In this document: in pieces, positions 35,319-43,745 of the stretch
Numbering within the stretch: the stretch's first letter is position 1
How the letters are laid out: each line of letters begins with the position of its first letter
NCBI GenBank assembly: GCA_024234815.1
Contig: JACKNO010000002.1
Location: 62,001 to 126,000, forward strand
Direction: 5' to 3'
Length of the DNA: 64,000 nt
Source of the DNA: Pseudomonadales bacterium
Lineage (GTDB): Bacteria > Pseudomonadota > Gammaproteobacteria > Pseudomonadales > Halieaceae
Program-made: the position numbers and the translations under genes
The notes under the pieces: generated by a model
What the model was told of the DNA's origin: nothing
The model's database searches: none
Seen by the model: the letters and a program-made list of their open reading frames with translations, nothing else

Positions 35319-36326
35319 CTAGCGCAACGGGCCGATTCCCACCGCCTCGCGTACCTTTGCCATCAGCGGCACCGCATATTCGCGCGCCCGCTCCGCACCC
35401 CGGGCAAGCACGGACTCGATGTGGGACGGGTTGGCCATCAACTCCTCGTAGCGGTCCCGCGCGCCCGCCAGTTCGCCGTTGACCAACTCGAATAACTGCT
35501 TCTTGGCTTCACCCCAGGCGATGCCGTTCTCAAAGTCGCTGCGCATGCGAGCGGTCTCCTGCGGCGAGGCGAAGGCAGACCAGATCTGGAACACGGTGGA
35601 GTCGTCGGCATCTTTGGGTTCCCCGGGTTCCAGCAGGTTGGTCTTGATCTTGTTAATACTTTTACGCAATTGCTTCTCCCCGGCGAACAGGGGGATTGTA
35701 TTGTTGTAGCTCTTGCTCATCTTGCGCCCGTCCAGACCCTGCAAAACCGCGACGCTATCGTCGATCGCAGCTTCAGGCAGGTTGAAAACATCGGCGAAAT
35801 TGTGATTGAAACGCTGGGCGATATCCCGCGCCATCTCCACGTGCTGTATCTGGTCGCGCCCTACCGGAACCCGGTCGGCGTTAAACATGAGGATATCCGC
35901 CGCCATCAATACGGGGTAGCTGAACAGGCCCATCGTAATGCCGAAGTCCGGGTCCTCGCCCGCTTCCTCATTGGCCTGCACCGCTGCCTTATAAGCGTGC
36001 GCCCGATTCATCAGGCCCTTGGCCGCGTTGCAGGTCAGCACCCAGGTCAGCTCCGGTATTTCGGGTATGTCCGACTGGCGATAAAACAGGGCATTATCGG
36101 TATCCAGTCCCAGTGCCAGCCAGGTAGCCGCGATTTCCTTACTGGATTGGCGCACCAGCGCGGGGTCCTGGCACTTGATCAGGGCGTGGTAGTCCGCAAG
36201 AAAAAAGAACGTGTCTTTCGATGAATCCCTGGACGCCTCGATGGAGGGGCGGATAGCGCCCACGTAGTTACCCAGATGAGGGGTGCCGGTGGTAGTAATT
36301 CCGGTAAGAATGCGCTGCCTGGCCAT
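35319..36326 (-). CDS. trpS: tryptophanyl-tRNA synthetase
   Basis: A 335-residue class Ic synthetase that charges tRNA-Trp. The HIGH-type motif appears as TPHLGN at residues 15-20 and KMSKS as [10 protein letters not shown] in the second half. Length is normal for bacterial TrpS. ATG 36326 gives the usual start ([14 protein letters not shown]). Single gene, convergent with the TonB receptor gene and downstream of the mannosyltransferase-like gene. Confidence 0.96.
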   Translation of the reverse strand: MARQRILTGITTTGTPHLGNYVGAIRPSIEASRDSSKDTFFFLADYHALIKCQDPALVRQSSKEIAATWLALGLDTDNALFYRQSDIPEIPELTWVLTCNAAKGLMNRAHAYKAAVQANEEAGEDPDFGITMGLFSYPVLMAADILMFNADRVPVGRDQIQHVEMARDIAQRFNHNFADVFNLPEAAIDDSVAVLQGLDGRKMSKSYNNTIPLFAGEKQLRKSINKIKTNLLEPGEPKDADDSTVFQIWSAFASPQETARMRSDFENGIAWGEAKKQLFELVNGELAGARDRYEELMANPSHIESVLARGAERAREYAVPLMAKVREAVGIGPLR

Positions 36327-36381
36327 GTAAAACCGCCCGTTACAAAAAGCCGCCAATGATACTGTCTATGGCCGGCAGTGG

Positions 36382-37548
36382 CTATCCCGCTCTGCCCGCA
36401 AGCCCCAGCAGCCTGCGCCCGTAGCTGGCCTGTAACTGTGCCAGGCTGAAGGCGCTGACATCGGGGGGTACCTCAGCGCCGGGACTCCGCGCCAGGCGAA
36501 TCAGCAGTTCCGCGGCAGCAACGCCTTCCAGGGCGGGGTCGTGGGGAGTGGACGGGTAGCGGAAACACGGCGGATAGATTTCCGGGTATGCCTGCCGATC
36601 GGGCACGACGGGCAGACATCCCGCCGCCACCGCTTCCAGCACAGCCAGTCCCTGGAATTCATGCCTTGCCGTCGACAGCACCACATCCGCCGCCCGCAGT
36701 AGTGCGCGGTAATCCGTCACCGACTCCAGGTAGCCAAAGTGCACCAGGCGATGACTGAAATCATTTTCGATACGGGCAAAGACCGCGGGCGCTTTTCGAA
36801 ACTGGGGGCCGGTAAGCGCCAGTTCATACGCCAGGCCCCGGCGCTCCATTTCGCACAGCGCGTGCCACAGGGTCTCGGCGCCCTTGTCGTGCTCGAAGCG
36901 GCCGCTCCAGACTACTCGCAGTGGCCGCGCCTCAGGCGCTGTCCTGTTTCCGCTGCCGCCGCTACCTTGTGCTGTTTCGGCGCGACACCCGCTGTCCGGC
37001 CAGTATTGTCGATCGACACCCTCATCATCGGTAACAATCGGAACCGGCAACACCACGGCCTTGCCGGCCAGCGCCGCCACTATCCCGGCGGGCACCCGGT
37101 CAGGTAATTTGCGCAGCAATGCATCGACCCCCGCCAGGAAAGTGTCGCGGTTATAGGCCGAATTGAAGGCCAGTTCATCGGCGGCAAGCGCGGAATAAAG
37201 GCTCACCATCTGCGCCTCGAGCAGGCTGCCCTGCTCATCACGTTGCGGGTAATCGAACTGGTTCTCGTGAAAATACAGCAGCGATGGCAGCCGCGCCAGG
37301 GCAGGCACCAGGCCTCGCAATGTCGCCAGGTCCACCATCGAGGTCGCCACCAGCAGGTCGTAGTCCCGCTCCAGGTTTTCCCGTTCGGCCAGCGACCAGT
37401 ACAGGGGATTGCCGCGCACCCGCCAGCTGAAATAACGCGGCGGCAGGCTCAAGGTCTGCCACTGCCAATCCGGAAACATGGCAATCAGGCTGCGCTGCCA
37501 GTGTACGTGGCTGTGCGCCGCATATGCCGACAGCAGCAGAACCTTCAT
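36382..37548 (-). CDS. tRNA-queuosine alpha-mannosyltransferase-like protein (DUF3524)
   Basis: A 388-residue GT-B glycosyltransferase. The N-terminal DUF3524 domain carries LLLSAYAAHSHVHWQRSL, LPPRYFSWRVRGNPL and LLYFHENQFDYPQ. The C-terminal GT4-type domain holds VVWSGRFEHDKG and the EAVAAGCLPVVPDR nucleotide-sugar site. The same domain pair occurs in animal QTMAN, which adds mannose to queuosine in tRNA-Asp. Whether bacterial members do this is not settled. It lies just upstream of trpS and downstream of apeB; no que genes are nearby. Confidence 0.82.
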   Translation of the reverse strand: MKVLLLSAYAAHSHVHWQRSLIAMFPDWQWQTLSLPPRYFSWRVRGNPLYWSLAERENLERDYDLLVATSMVDLATLRGLVPALARLPSLLYFHENQFDYPQRDEQGSLLEAQMVSLYSALAADELAFNSAYNRDTFLAGVDALLRKLPDRVPAGIVAALAGKAVVLPVPIVTDDEGVDRQYWPDSGCRAETAQGSGGSGNRTAPEARPLRVVWSGRFEHDKGAETLWHALCEMERRGLAYELALTGPQFRKAPAVFARIENDFSHRLVHFGYLESVTDYRALLRAADVVLSTARHEFQGLAVLEAVAAGCLPVVPDRQAYPEIYPPCFRYPSTPHDPALEGVAAAELLIRLARSPGAEVPPDVSAFSLAQLQASYGRRLLGLAGRAG

Positions 37549-37552
37549 TGTC

Positions 37553-38860
37553 TTAACTGGCGCTCAGCGGCCCCCGGTGATTATAGAACCGGCGCAACAC
37601 GCGGCACAGGTCCGCAGCATCCGCGGCTCCCGCGATTTCCCTGATGGAGTGCATGCCCAGCGTCGGCACACCGATATCGATGGTGCGAATACCCGTGCCG
37701 CCGGCTGTGATCGGACCTATGGTGCTGCCGCAACCCATGTCGTTGCGTACCACAAAGGATTGGGCAGGCACGCCCTCCTGCGCGGCGAGCATGCGGTACA
37801 AACCGGTGGTTTCGCTGTTGGATGCATAGCGTTGGCTGGCGTTTACCTTGATCACCGGGCCCCGGTTCATCTGCGGGCCGTGGTTTTCATCGTGCCGGTC
37901 GGCGTAGTTGGGATGGATGGCATGGGCGTTGTCCGCCGAGATCATCATCGAGTGCTGGGTCAGTCGGGTATAGGCCTGCTCACTGCCAGCCAGGCGTTTC
38001 AGCAGCGAACTCAACATGGGGCCCTGCGCTCCCGCGGAGGAGAGACTCCCTACTTCCTCGTGGTCGTTGCAGACCAGCAGGGCACTGGCGGTACCGTCGC
38101 TCTGCAACAGGGCCTGGAGACCGACAAAGCAACTGAGCAGATTATCCAGGCGGGCTGAGCTGATAAACTCCTGGCGCAGGCCGATCACCGCCGGTGCCTG
38201 GGTATCGTAGAAGCACAGCTCGAAGTCCAACACCTGCTTGACCTTGCAATCGGGATGCTCTTCCAGCAGGCGCGTTTTCAGCAGCGCACGAAAATCAGCG
38301 GGATCGTCGCCGGATTGCTGGAACAGTATGGGCACGATGTCCGTCTGTGGGTTGACGGTGCGACCCGTGTTGGCCTCCCGGTCCAGGTGAATCGCCAGGC
38401 TCGGAATCGTCGCCAGCGGCACCCGGTAATCGATCAGCCCGGTGCGCAGCAGGCCGTCCTCACACTGATAGCTCACCCGTCCCGCCAGGGAAAGGTCCCG
38501 GTCAAACCAGGGATTCAGGAGCGCGCCGCCGTAAACCTGCACCCCGAGTTGGAAATAGCCGTTGCGCAGCTTCTCCGGGGAGGGCTTCACCATCAGACAG
38601 GGGCTGTCGGTATGGGCGCCGACCATGCGCATGCCCTCGGTCGGCGACATCTCACTACCGTACACGAAGGCGATGATGGAGCTGCCATTGCGGGTAAGGT
38701 AGTAACGACCACCCGCCTCCAGCGGGGTCTGCCCGGACTCCTCTATCGCGACGAAGCCGCCGGCCTCGAGGCGTTTGGCTAACTCGGCCACGGCGTGAAA
38801 CGGCGTGGTGGCAACGGCGATAAACTCGCACAATTGTTTGTTGAATTGCTGTTGATTCAT
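37553..38860 (-). CDS. apeB: M18-family aminopeptidase (ApeB)
   Basis: A 435-residue metallo-aminopeptidase of family M18, releasing N-terminal Asp/Glu or other residues from peptides in the cytoplasm. Zinc- and active-site motifs are visible: GAHTDSPCLMVK, CNDHEEVGSLSSAGAQG, and MGCGSTIGPI near the C terminus. ATG 38860 begins MNQQQFNKQLCEFI; the upstream extension is not conserved-looking. It ends four bases before the DUF3524 gene. Confidence 0.92.
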   Translation of the reverse strand: MNQQQFNKQLCEFIAVATTPFHAVAELAKRLEAGGFVAIEESGQTPLEAGGRYYLTRNGSSIIAFVYGSEMSPTEGMRMVGAHTDSPCLMVKPSPEKLRNGYFQLGVQVYGGALLNPWFDRDLSLAGRVSYQCEDGLLRTGLIDYRVPLATIPSLAIHLDREANTGRTVNPQTDIVPILFQQSGDDPADFRALLKTRLLEEHPDCKVKQVLDFELCFYDTQAPAVIGLRQEFISSARLDNLLSCFVGLQALLQSDGTASALLVCNDHEEVGSLSSAGAQGPMLSSLLKRLAGSEQAYTRLTQHSMMISADNAHAIHPNYADRHDENHGPQMNRGPVIKVNASQRYASNSETTGLYRMLAAQEGVPAQSFVVRNDMGCGSTIGPITAGGTGIRTIDIGVPTLGMHSIREIAGAADAADLCRVLRRFYNHRGPLSAS

Positions 38861-38888
38861 AGCACACCCGGTTGTAGAAATTCCTGTT

Positions 38889-39692
38889 TCATGCGAGCCA
38901 CAGGCCATAAAGAACTATGGCGAGCAGCACCCGATAATAGACGAACGGCATCATTCCGATCCTGTCCAGGAGCCGCAGGAACAGCGCAATGCACAGATAA
39001 GCGGCAACACCCGATACCAGCGCGCCCATACCCAGTTGCAACCAGTCCGCGCCGTGGCCGGAACTAACCAGTTCCCACGATTTGAGAGTGCCGGCGCCCG
39101 CAATCACCGGAATCGACAACAAAAAGGAAAACCGGGCGGCCGCCTGCCGGTTCATGCCCAGCAGGAGCGCTGCGGTGATTGTTACGCCAGACCGGGACAC
39201 ACCGGGAATCGGCGCGATTGCCTGGGCCAGACCAATCAGTACCGCCACAAGGAGCGTGAGCTGCACTCCCGCGCCCGCTGTTGGCGCGCGTCTGTCGGCA
39301 AAGCCCAACAGGAGGCCGAACAGCAGTGTGGTAGTGGCGATTACCGGCAGGTTGCGCAATCTGTCCTCGATGAAATCGCCGGCGAAATATCCAACGAGTA
39401 TCGCCGGAACCGTCGCCACCGCCAGGTACCAGACGAGGCGACTGTCCTCGGTGGCGGGCCCTCCGAGCAGAGACCTGAACCAGCTGTCGGCCATACGGGC
39501 GAGATCGCCCCGGTAGTAGAAAAGCACGGCTGCCAGCGTACCTACATGCACTGCGACGTCAAACGCCAGGCCCTGGTCGGGCCAACCCAACACCAGGGAG
39601 GGAATCACCAGGTGCGCGGAACTGGAGATCGGCAAAAATTCAGTCAGGCCCTGCAGAATCGCCAGCAGAATCGCCTGGGAAGTGTCTATCAT
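38889..39692 (-). CDS. uppP: undecaprenyl-diphosphatase
   Basis: A 267-residue inner-membrane protein (BacA/UppP) with about eight helices. It regenerates undecaprenyl phosphate for cell-wall synthesis, and overproduction confers bacitracin tolerance. The active-site motifs LQGLTEFLPISSSAHL near residue 14 and PIPGVSRSG in the second half are intact. The start overlaps the tsaB stop by four bases, so translation is coupled. Confidence 0.95.
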   Translation of the reverse strand: MIDTSQAILLAILQGLTEFLPISSSAHLVIPSLVLGWPDQGLAFDVAVHVGTLAAVLFYYRGDLARMADSWFRSLLGGPATEDSRLVWYLAVATVPAILVGYFAGDFIEDRLRNLPVIATTTLLFGLLLGFADRRAPTAGAGVQLTLLVAVLIGLAQAIAPIPGVSRSGVTITAALLLGMNRQAAARFSFLLSIPVIAGAGTLKSWELVSSGHGADWLQLGMGALVSGVAAYLCIALFLRLLDRIGMMPFVYYRVLLAIVLYGLWLA

Positions 39693-40399
39693 ATTGTCTT
39701 GCCCTGCTCCGCCAGTTTCTTCCAGTTGATTTCGTCCCGTACGTAGACGGGTTGAACCTCCTGCGCTTGTTGTGTTTCGCCGCGCGCGAGGCCTGCCAGC
39801 GCCAGCGGCACGAGATCCCGTGCATGGGGCAAAAGCTCCGGTGCCCAGGACCGGACTCGCGCGCGGATAGTCTCGGGCAAATCGCCGGCAAAATGGCAGC
39901 CACTGCCCACCGCCCGCAGGGTTGCACCGGAGGCCTCCACCACAAGGTCTGCCGCAGGGCAGGCCCTGGGGCCTTCGCGTACCAGAGCTAGCCCCTCCTC
40001 AAACTCGCAAACCGCGTAGTAGATCTCATTGATACGGGCATCCAGCATACTCAGCACGCACGCCTCTTCATCGACCTCGCCCAGACGCAACGCGGTCTGT
40101 GCCTGCAGGGCAAGCGTGGAGATGGCTATAACCGGCAACCGGCTGGTATAAGCCAGGCCCTGCACAGCGCTGGCGCAGATGCGCAAACCGGTGAACGAAC
40201 CGGGCCCGCAGCTGTACGCAATGGCGTCGATACCGTGATCCCGCAGGCGCCCATCCGGCAGCAGCGATTGCAACATCCCGAACAGCCGTTGGCTATGCCG
40301 CCGCGGAACTATCTCGAACACCTCGCGGTATTCCCCGTCGGCGTATACCGCCACCGAGCAGGCCTCGGTCGCGGTGTCTATTGCCAGTATTCCTGCCAT
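39689..40399 (-). CDS. tsaB: tRNA threonylcarbamoyladenosine biosynthesis protein TsaB
   Basis: A 236-residue ASKHA-fold protein that scaffolds TsaD and TsaE in adding threonylcarbamoyl to A37 of ANN-decoding tRNAs. Visible motifs: LAIDTATEACSVAV at the N terminus and AYSCGPGSFTGLRICAS near residue 70. ATG 40399 is preferred over 40423. It is followed by uppP with a four-base overlap and is divergent from mobA. Confidence 0.94.
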   Translation of the reverse strand: MAGILAIDTATEACSVAVYADGEYREVFEIVPRRHSQRLFGMLQSLLPDGRLRDHGIDAIAYSCGPGSFTGLRICASAVQGLAYTSRLPVIAISTLALQAQTALRLGEVDEEACVLSMLDARINEIYYAVCEFEEGLALVREGPRACPAADLVVEASGATLRAVGSGCHFAGDLPETIRARVRSWAPELLPHARDLVPLALAGLARGETQQAQEVQPVYVRDEINWKKLAEQGKTI

Positions 40400-40549
40400 T
40401 TCAATCCCATGTTCGCGGCGCATTTGCCGGCAAAAATCCAGACCTCGCGCAGCATTTGTCTGCTCGCGACGAACGCGACGGTGGTAATATCACGATTATC
40501 CCACAGCCGACGCCGGCGAGACACTAGCGGCGACCCAAACAACGGATTT

Positions 40550-41122
40550 ATGAGCGCGAGAGCTGACACTACCGGACTGATTCTCGCTGGCGGCGCGGGG
40601 CTTCGCGTGGGCGGCAGGGACAAGGGCTTGCTGGATTGGCGGGGGCAAACGCTGGCGGCGCATGTCGCCGCCAGATTGCGCCCCCAGGTTGGGCGCCTGC
40701 TTATCAGCTGCAACCGCAACCGCGACTACTACGCCACCCTTGCCGATGGCACCGTGGCGGACAGCCGCCGGGATTTCCAGGGCCCGCTGGCCGGTATCGA
40801 AGCGGCGACGCCAGGCCTTGGCGGCCGCTTTCTTGTCATCGCGCCCTGCGACACCCCATTGTTACCACTTGATCTGGCCGCGCGTCTGCTCGCGGCGCTC
40901 GGTTCGCCGGAGGACCCTGCCGCTGAAATCAGCTATGCGCACGACGGTGAACGGGAGCAGTACCTGTGCGCGGCAATGCACCTCGAAGTTCTGCGCACGC
41001 TGCCCCACTTTCTCAATGAGGGCCAGCGGGCGGTGCGGTGCTGGTACGCACAACACCGCTGTGTGCCGGTAGACTTTTCCACTCAGGCGCATTGCTTCAC
41101 AAACCTCAACCGCATGGAATGA
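40550..41122 (+). CDS. mobA: molybdenum cofactor guanylyltransferase
   Basis: A 190-residue nucleotidyltransferase that adds GMP to molybdopterin. The N-terminal LAGGAGLRVGGRDKGLLDWRG is the GTP/metal-binding signature and APCDTPLLP carries the catalytic Asp. This implies molybdo-bis-MGD enzymes elsewhere. ATG 40550 is chosen; the frame upstream is antisense to tsaB. A strong bidirectional terminator follows 4 bases after the stop. Confidence 0.92.
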   Translation: MSARADTTGLILAGGAGLRVGGRDKGLLDWRGQTLAAHVAARLRPQVGRLLISCNRNRDYYATLADGTVADSRRDFQGPLAGIEAATPGLGGRFLVIAPCDTPLLPLDLAARLLAALGSPEDPAAEISYAHDGEREQYLCAAMHLEVLRTLPHFLNEGQRAVRCWYAQHRCVPVDFSTQAHCFTNLNRME

Positions 41123-41125
41123 AAA

Positions 41126-41155
41126 AAACCCGCGCGGATCACTCCGCGCGGGTTT
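41126..41155. terminator. bidirectional terminator between mobA and the histone-like gene
   Basis: AAACCCGCGCGGA and TCCGCGCGGGTTT form a perfect 13-base stem with a TCAC loop. It is preceded by an A tract and followed by TTT, so it can act on both converging genes. Confidence 0.9.
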
Positions 41156-41176
41156 CTGTCAGCCTGGATGAAAGGC

Positions 41177-41797
41177 CTATTTCCTGGAACGGCGCGCCGC
41201 AGTTTTCTTTTTAGCTGCGGGCTTCTTCCTGGCTGCCGGCTTCTTCTTGGCGGCAGGCTTTTTCTTGGCTACGGCCTTCTTTTTGGCAGCAGCGATTTTC
41301 TTCTTGGCCGCTGCTACTGTAGCCCGGGCCTCGGGCGGGGCTTTGGCCAGCGCTTTCTTCGCTCCAGCATCAAGCTTCTTCTGCAGGGCCTTGGTTTTCC
41401 TGGCTGCGTTCTTCTCAGCGGCCTTGGCCTGCGCCTTGATCTTGCGTTCGAAATCGCGCAGCTGCTTGGTGAGCTTTTTCTCAAGTGCATTGAGCTTCTT
41501 GGCGTCTGCCCTGCTGCGCGCCTTCATCCACTTCTCGCCCTGGGCTGCCAGGTGTTTTACCCTGTCGATCTCAGCCTTGGCGGCAAGCTCGGCTTTCTTC
41601 TCCAGCAATTTTTCCTGCGCGGCAACCTCCTTCGCTTTCAGCTTTGCTGAGTCGAAGAAATGCCCCACCTGGTCACGAGCATCGCTGATCGCATTGCTGA
41701 AAAAATTACCTTTCTTGGCAGGCGTCTTTTTGGCGGCAGCCTTTTTCGCTTTGGCCGGTGCACGTTTTGCAGGTGCTTTTTTCTTTGCTGTAGCCAT
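41177..41797 (-). CDS. histone H1-like / AlgP-like lysine-alanine-rich protein
   Basis: A 206-residue very basic protein with three parts. Residues 1-30 are a Lys/Ala/Pro-rich arm (KKKAPAKRAPAKAKKAAAKK). The middle is a charged helical region of about 120 residues (EKLLEKKAELAAKAEIDRVK). The C-terminal tail of about 45 residues repeats KKPAAKKKPAARKK. This resembles AlgP and other eukaryotic H1-like bacterial proteins that bind DNA or RNA. ATG 41797 is used, since upstream residues are unlike the family. No partner gene is adjacent. Confidence 0.85.
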   Translation of the reverse strand: MATAKKKAPAKRAPAKAKKAAAKKTPAKKGNFFSNAISDARDQVGHFFDSAKLKAKEVAAQEKLLEKKAELAAKAEIDRVKHLAAQGEKWMKARSRADAKKLNALEKKLTKQLRDFERKIKAQAKAAEKNAARKTKALQKKLDAGAKKALAKAPPEARATVAAAKKKIAAAKKKAVAKKKPAAKKKPAARKKPAAKKKTAARRSRK

Positions 41798-42084
41798 CTC
41801 TATGTCTCTCCGAAAGTTAGTGACATCCAACGTCCGGGAGAAAATAGCAACAAAAACAACAGGTTTCAACATGGACACGAAGAAGACTCGAGCCCGCGGG
41901 CCCGTCGCTTTAACGCGCGCTGACAGGCCACAATCGCGGCGGGAGAAAATACGAGAAATGATAAAACACTACAAAAACAGTGTTATTTTGAAAAAGCATG
42001 TGAAGGCGGCAGCGGCAGACCGGCTCATGGCAAATTTCGCGACCACCGAAGTGGTAATAAACAGATAACTTTTTACCTAAAAAA
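41798..42084. other. intergenic region upstream of the histone-like gene
   Basis: This AT-richer gap of almost 290 bases must hold the promoter of the histone-like gene. It contains one more recognisable structure: AACACT at 41965-41970 inverted as AGTGTT at 41979-41984, followed by ATTTTG, a weak hairpin. A 36-codon frame from ATG 41959 ends at 42068 but lacks other support. Confidence 0.4.
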
Positions 42085-42106
42085 AAAGGGGAGCGCACTC
42101 CCCTTT
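42085..42106 (-). terminator. terminator after adk
   Basis: AAAGGGGAG and CTCCCCTTT pair perfectly around a CGCA loop. Read on the minus strand the hairpin is followed by a run of at least eight T, the classic Rho-independent form, 25 bases after the adk stop. Confidence 0.92.
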
Positions 42107-42130
42107 CTTAACCAAACCTGCGTGGCGACT

Positions 42131-42790
<660 letters not shown>

Positions 42791-42913
42791 TCAGTAGTAT
42801 CCGCAAACGCACCGGTGCGGGGCTACAAGCCGGATAAAGTCAGGCGTGAGCAGGTGCCGAACCATGATTTGGAGGGCCGTAACCATACACAGCGCCCGGT
42901 AATTGTACAAGCC

Positions 42914-43735
42914 CTACCTTGGTCCACCAGCCACCCGCTTGGCGGCCTCCCAAAGCTCGTCCAGCGCCGCCGGCGAGAGCTCTTCCAGGGAGCTGTCAGC
43001 TGCGGCGGCCCGCTTCTCCATTATCATGAATCGCTGCTCGAACCTGGCGCTGGCGCGGCGCAGGCAGGACTCCGCATCCAGCCCGAGATGGCGCGCCAGA
43101 TTTGTGCAGGTAAACAGGATATCACCCATCTCGGCTTCGATATCGGCGGCGGTACCGCGCGCCATCGCCTCGCGCAGTTCGGCGATTTCCTCGTCCAGCT
43201 TTGCCAGGACCGCGTCCGCGTCCGGCCAGTCAAAATTTACCCTGGTTGCGCGCTTTTGCAGTTTTTGCGCCCGCGGCAACGCCGGCAGGGCTACCGGCAC
43301 GTCCGCCATTAATCCTTCCAGGGATTTGGCCTTGCGCTCCCCCGCCTTGATGACCTCCCAGGACTCCTTCACGGCGTCTACATCTACGCTGCCTGTGACA
43401 ACGCCCTCGATGTCGCCGTCCGCGAAAACATGGGGATGGCGCCTGACAAGTTTTGCGGTGAGGCTATCCACGATGGTCGCAAATGAAAACAGGTCGCGCT
43501 CGCGGCCGAGCTCGGCATAGAAAACAACCTGGAACAGGACGTCGCCCAGTTCCTCGGCGACATGTCCGAAGTCCTCCTGTTCAATGGCCTGGGCCAGTTC
43601 GTAACACTCCTCGAGGGTAGAGGGTACTATGCTGCGAAAATCCTGGCGTACATCCCAGGGACATCCGGCCACCGGGTCCCGCAGGCGGGTCATCACCCGC
43701 AGCAAGTCCTCCGCTGTGTAAACCGGCTTCTTCAT
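42914..43735 (-). CDS. mazG: nucleoside triphosphate pyrophosphohydrolase MazG
   Basis: A 273-residue all-alpha NTP pyrophosphatase with two MazG domains. The first holds CPWDVRQDFRSIVPSTLEECYEL and EELGDVLFQVVFYAE, the metal-binding EExxE/ExxD pattern. The second has EEIAELREAM and EAEMGDILFTCTNL. It cleans abnormal NTPs and in E. coli modulates the stringent response. AGGAG lies before ATG 43735. Ten bases after relA, the usual pairing. Confidence 0.94.
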   Translation of the reverse strand: MKKPVYTAEDLLRVMTRLRDPVAGCPWDVRQDFRSIVPSTLEECYELAQAIEQEDFGHVAEELGDVLFQVVFYAELGRERDLFSFATIVDSLTAKLVRRHPHVFADGDIEGVVTGSVDVDAVKESWEVIKAGERKAKSLEGLMADVPVALPALPRAQKLQKRATRVNFDWPDADAVLAKLDEEIAELREAMARGTAADIEAEMGDILFTCTNLARHLGLDAESCLRRASARFEQRFMIMEKRAAAADSSLEELSPAALDELWEAAKRVAGGPR

Positions 43736-43745
43736 CAACTCACTC

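Noticed and set aside
41959..42068. A 36-codon frame upstream of the histone-like gene
   Set aside because: No ribosome site at good spacing and no family match; it overlaps a weak hairpin and is more likely leader DNA.
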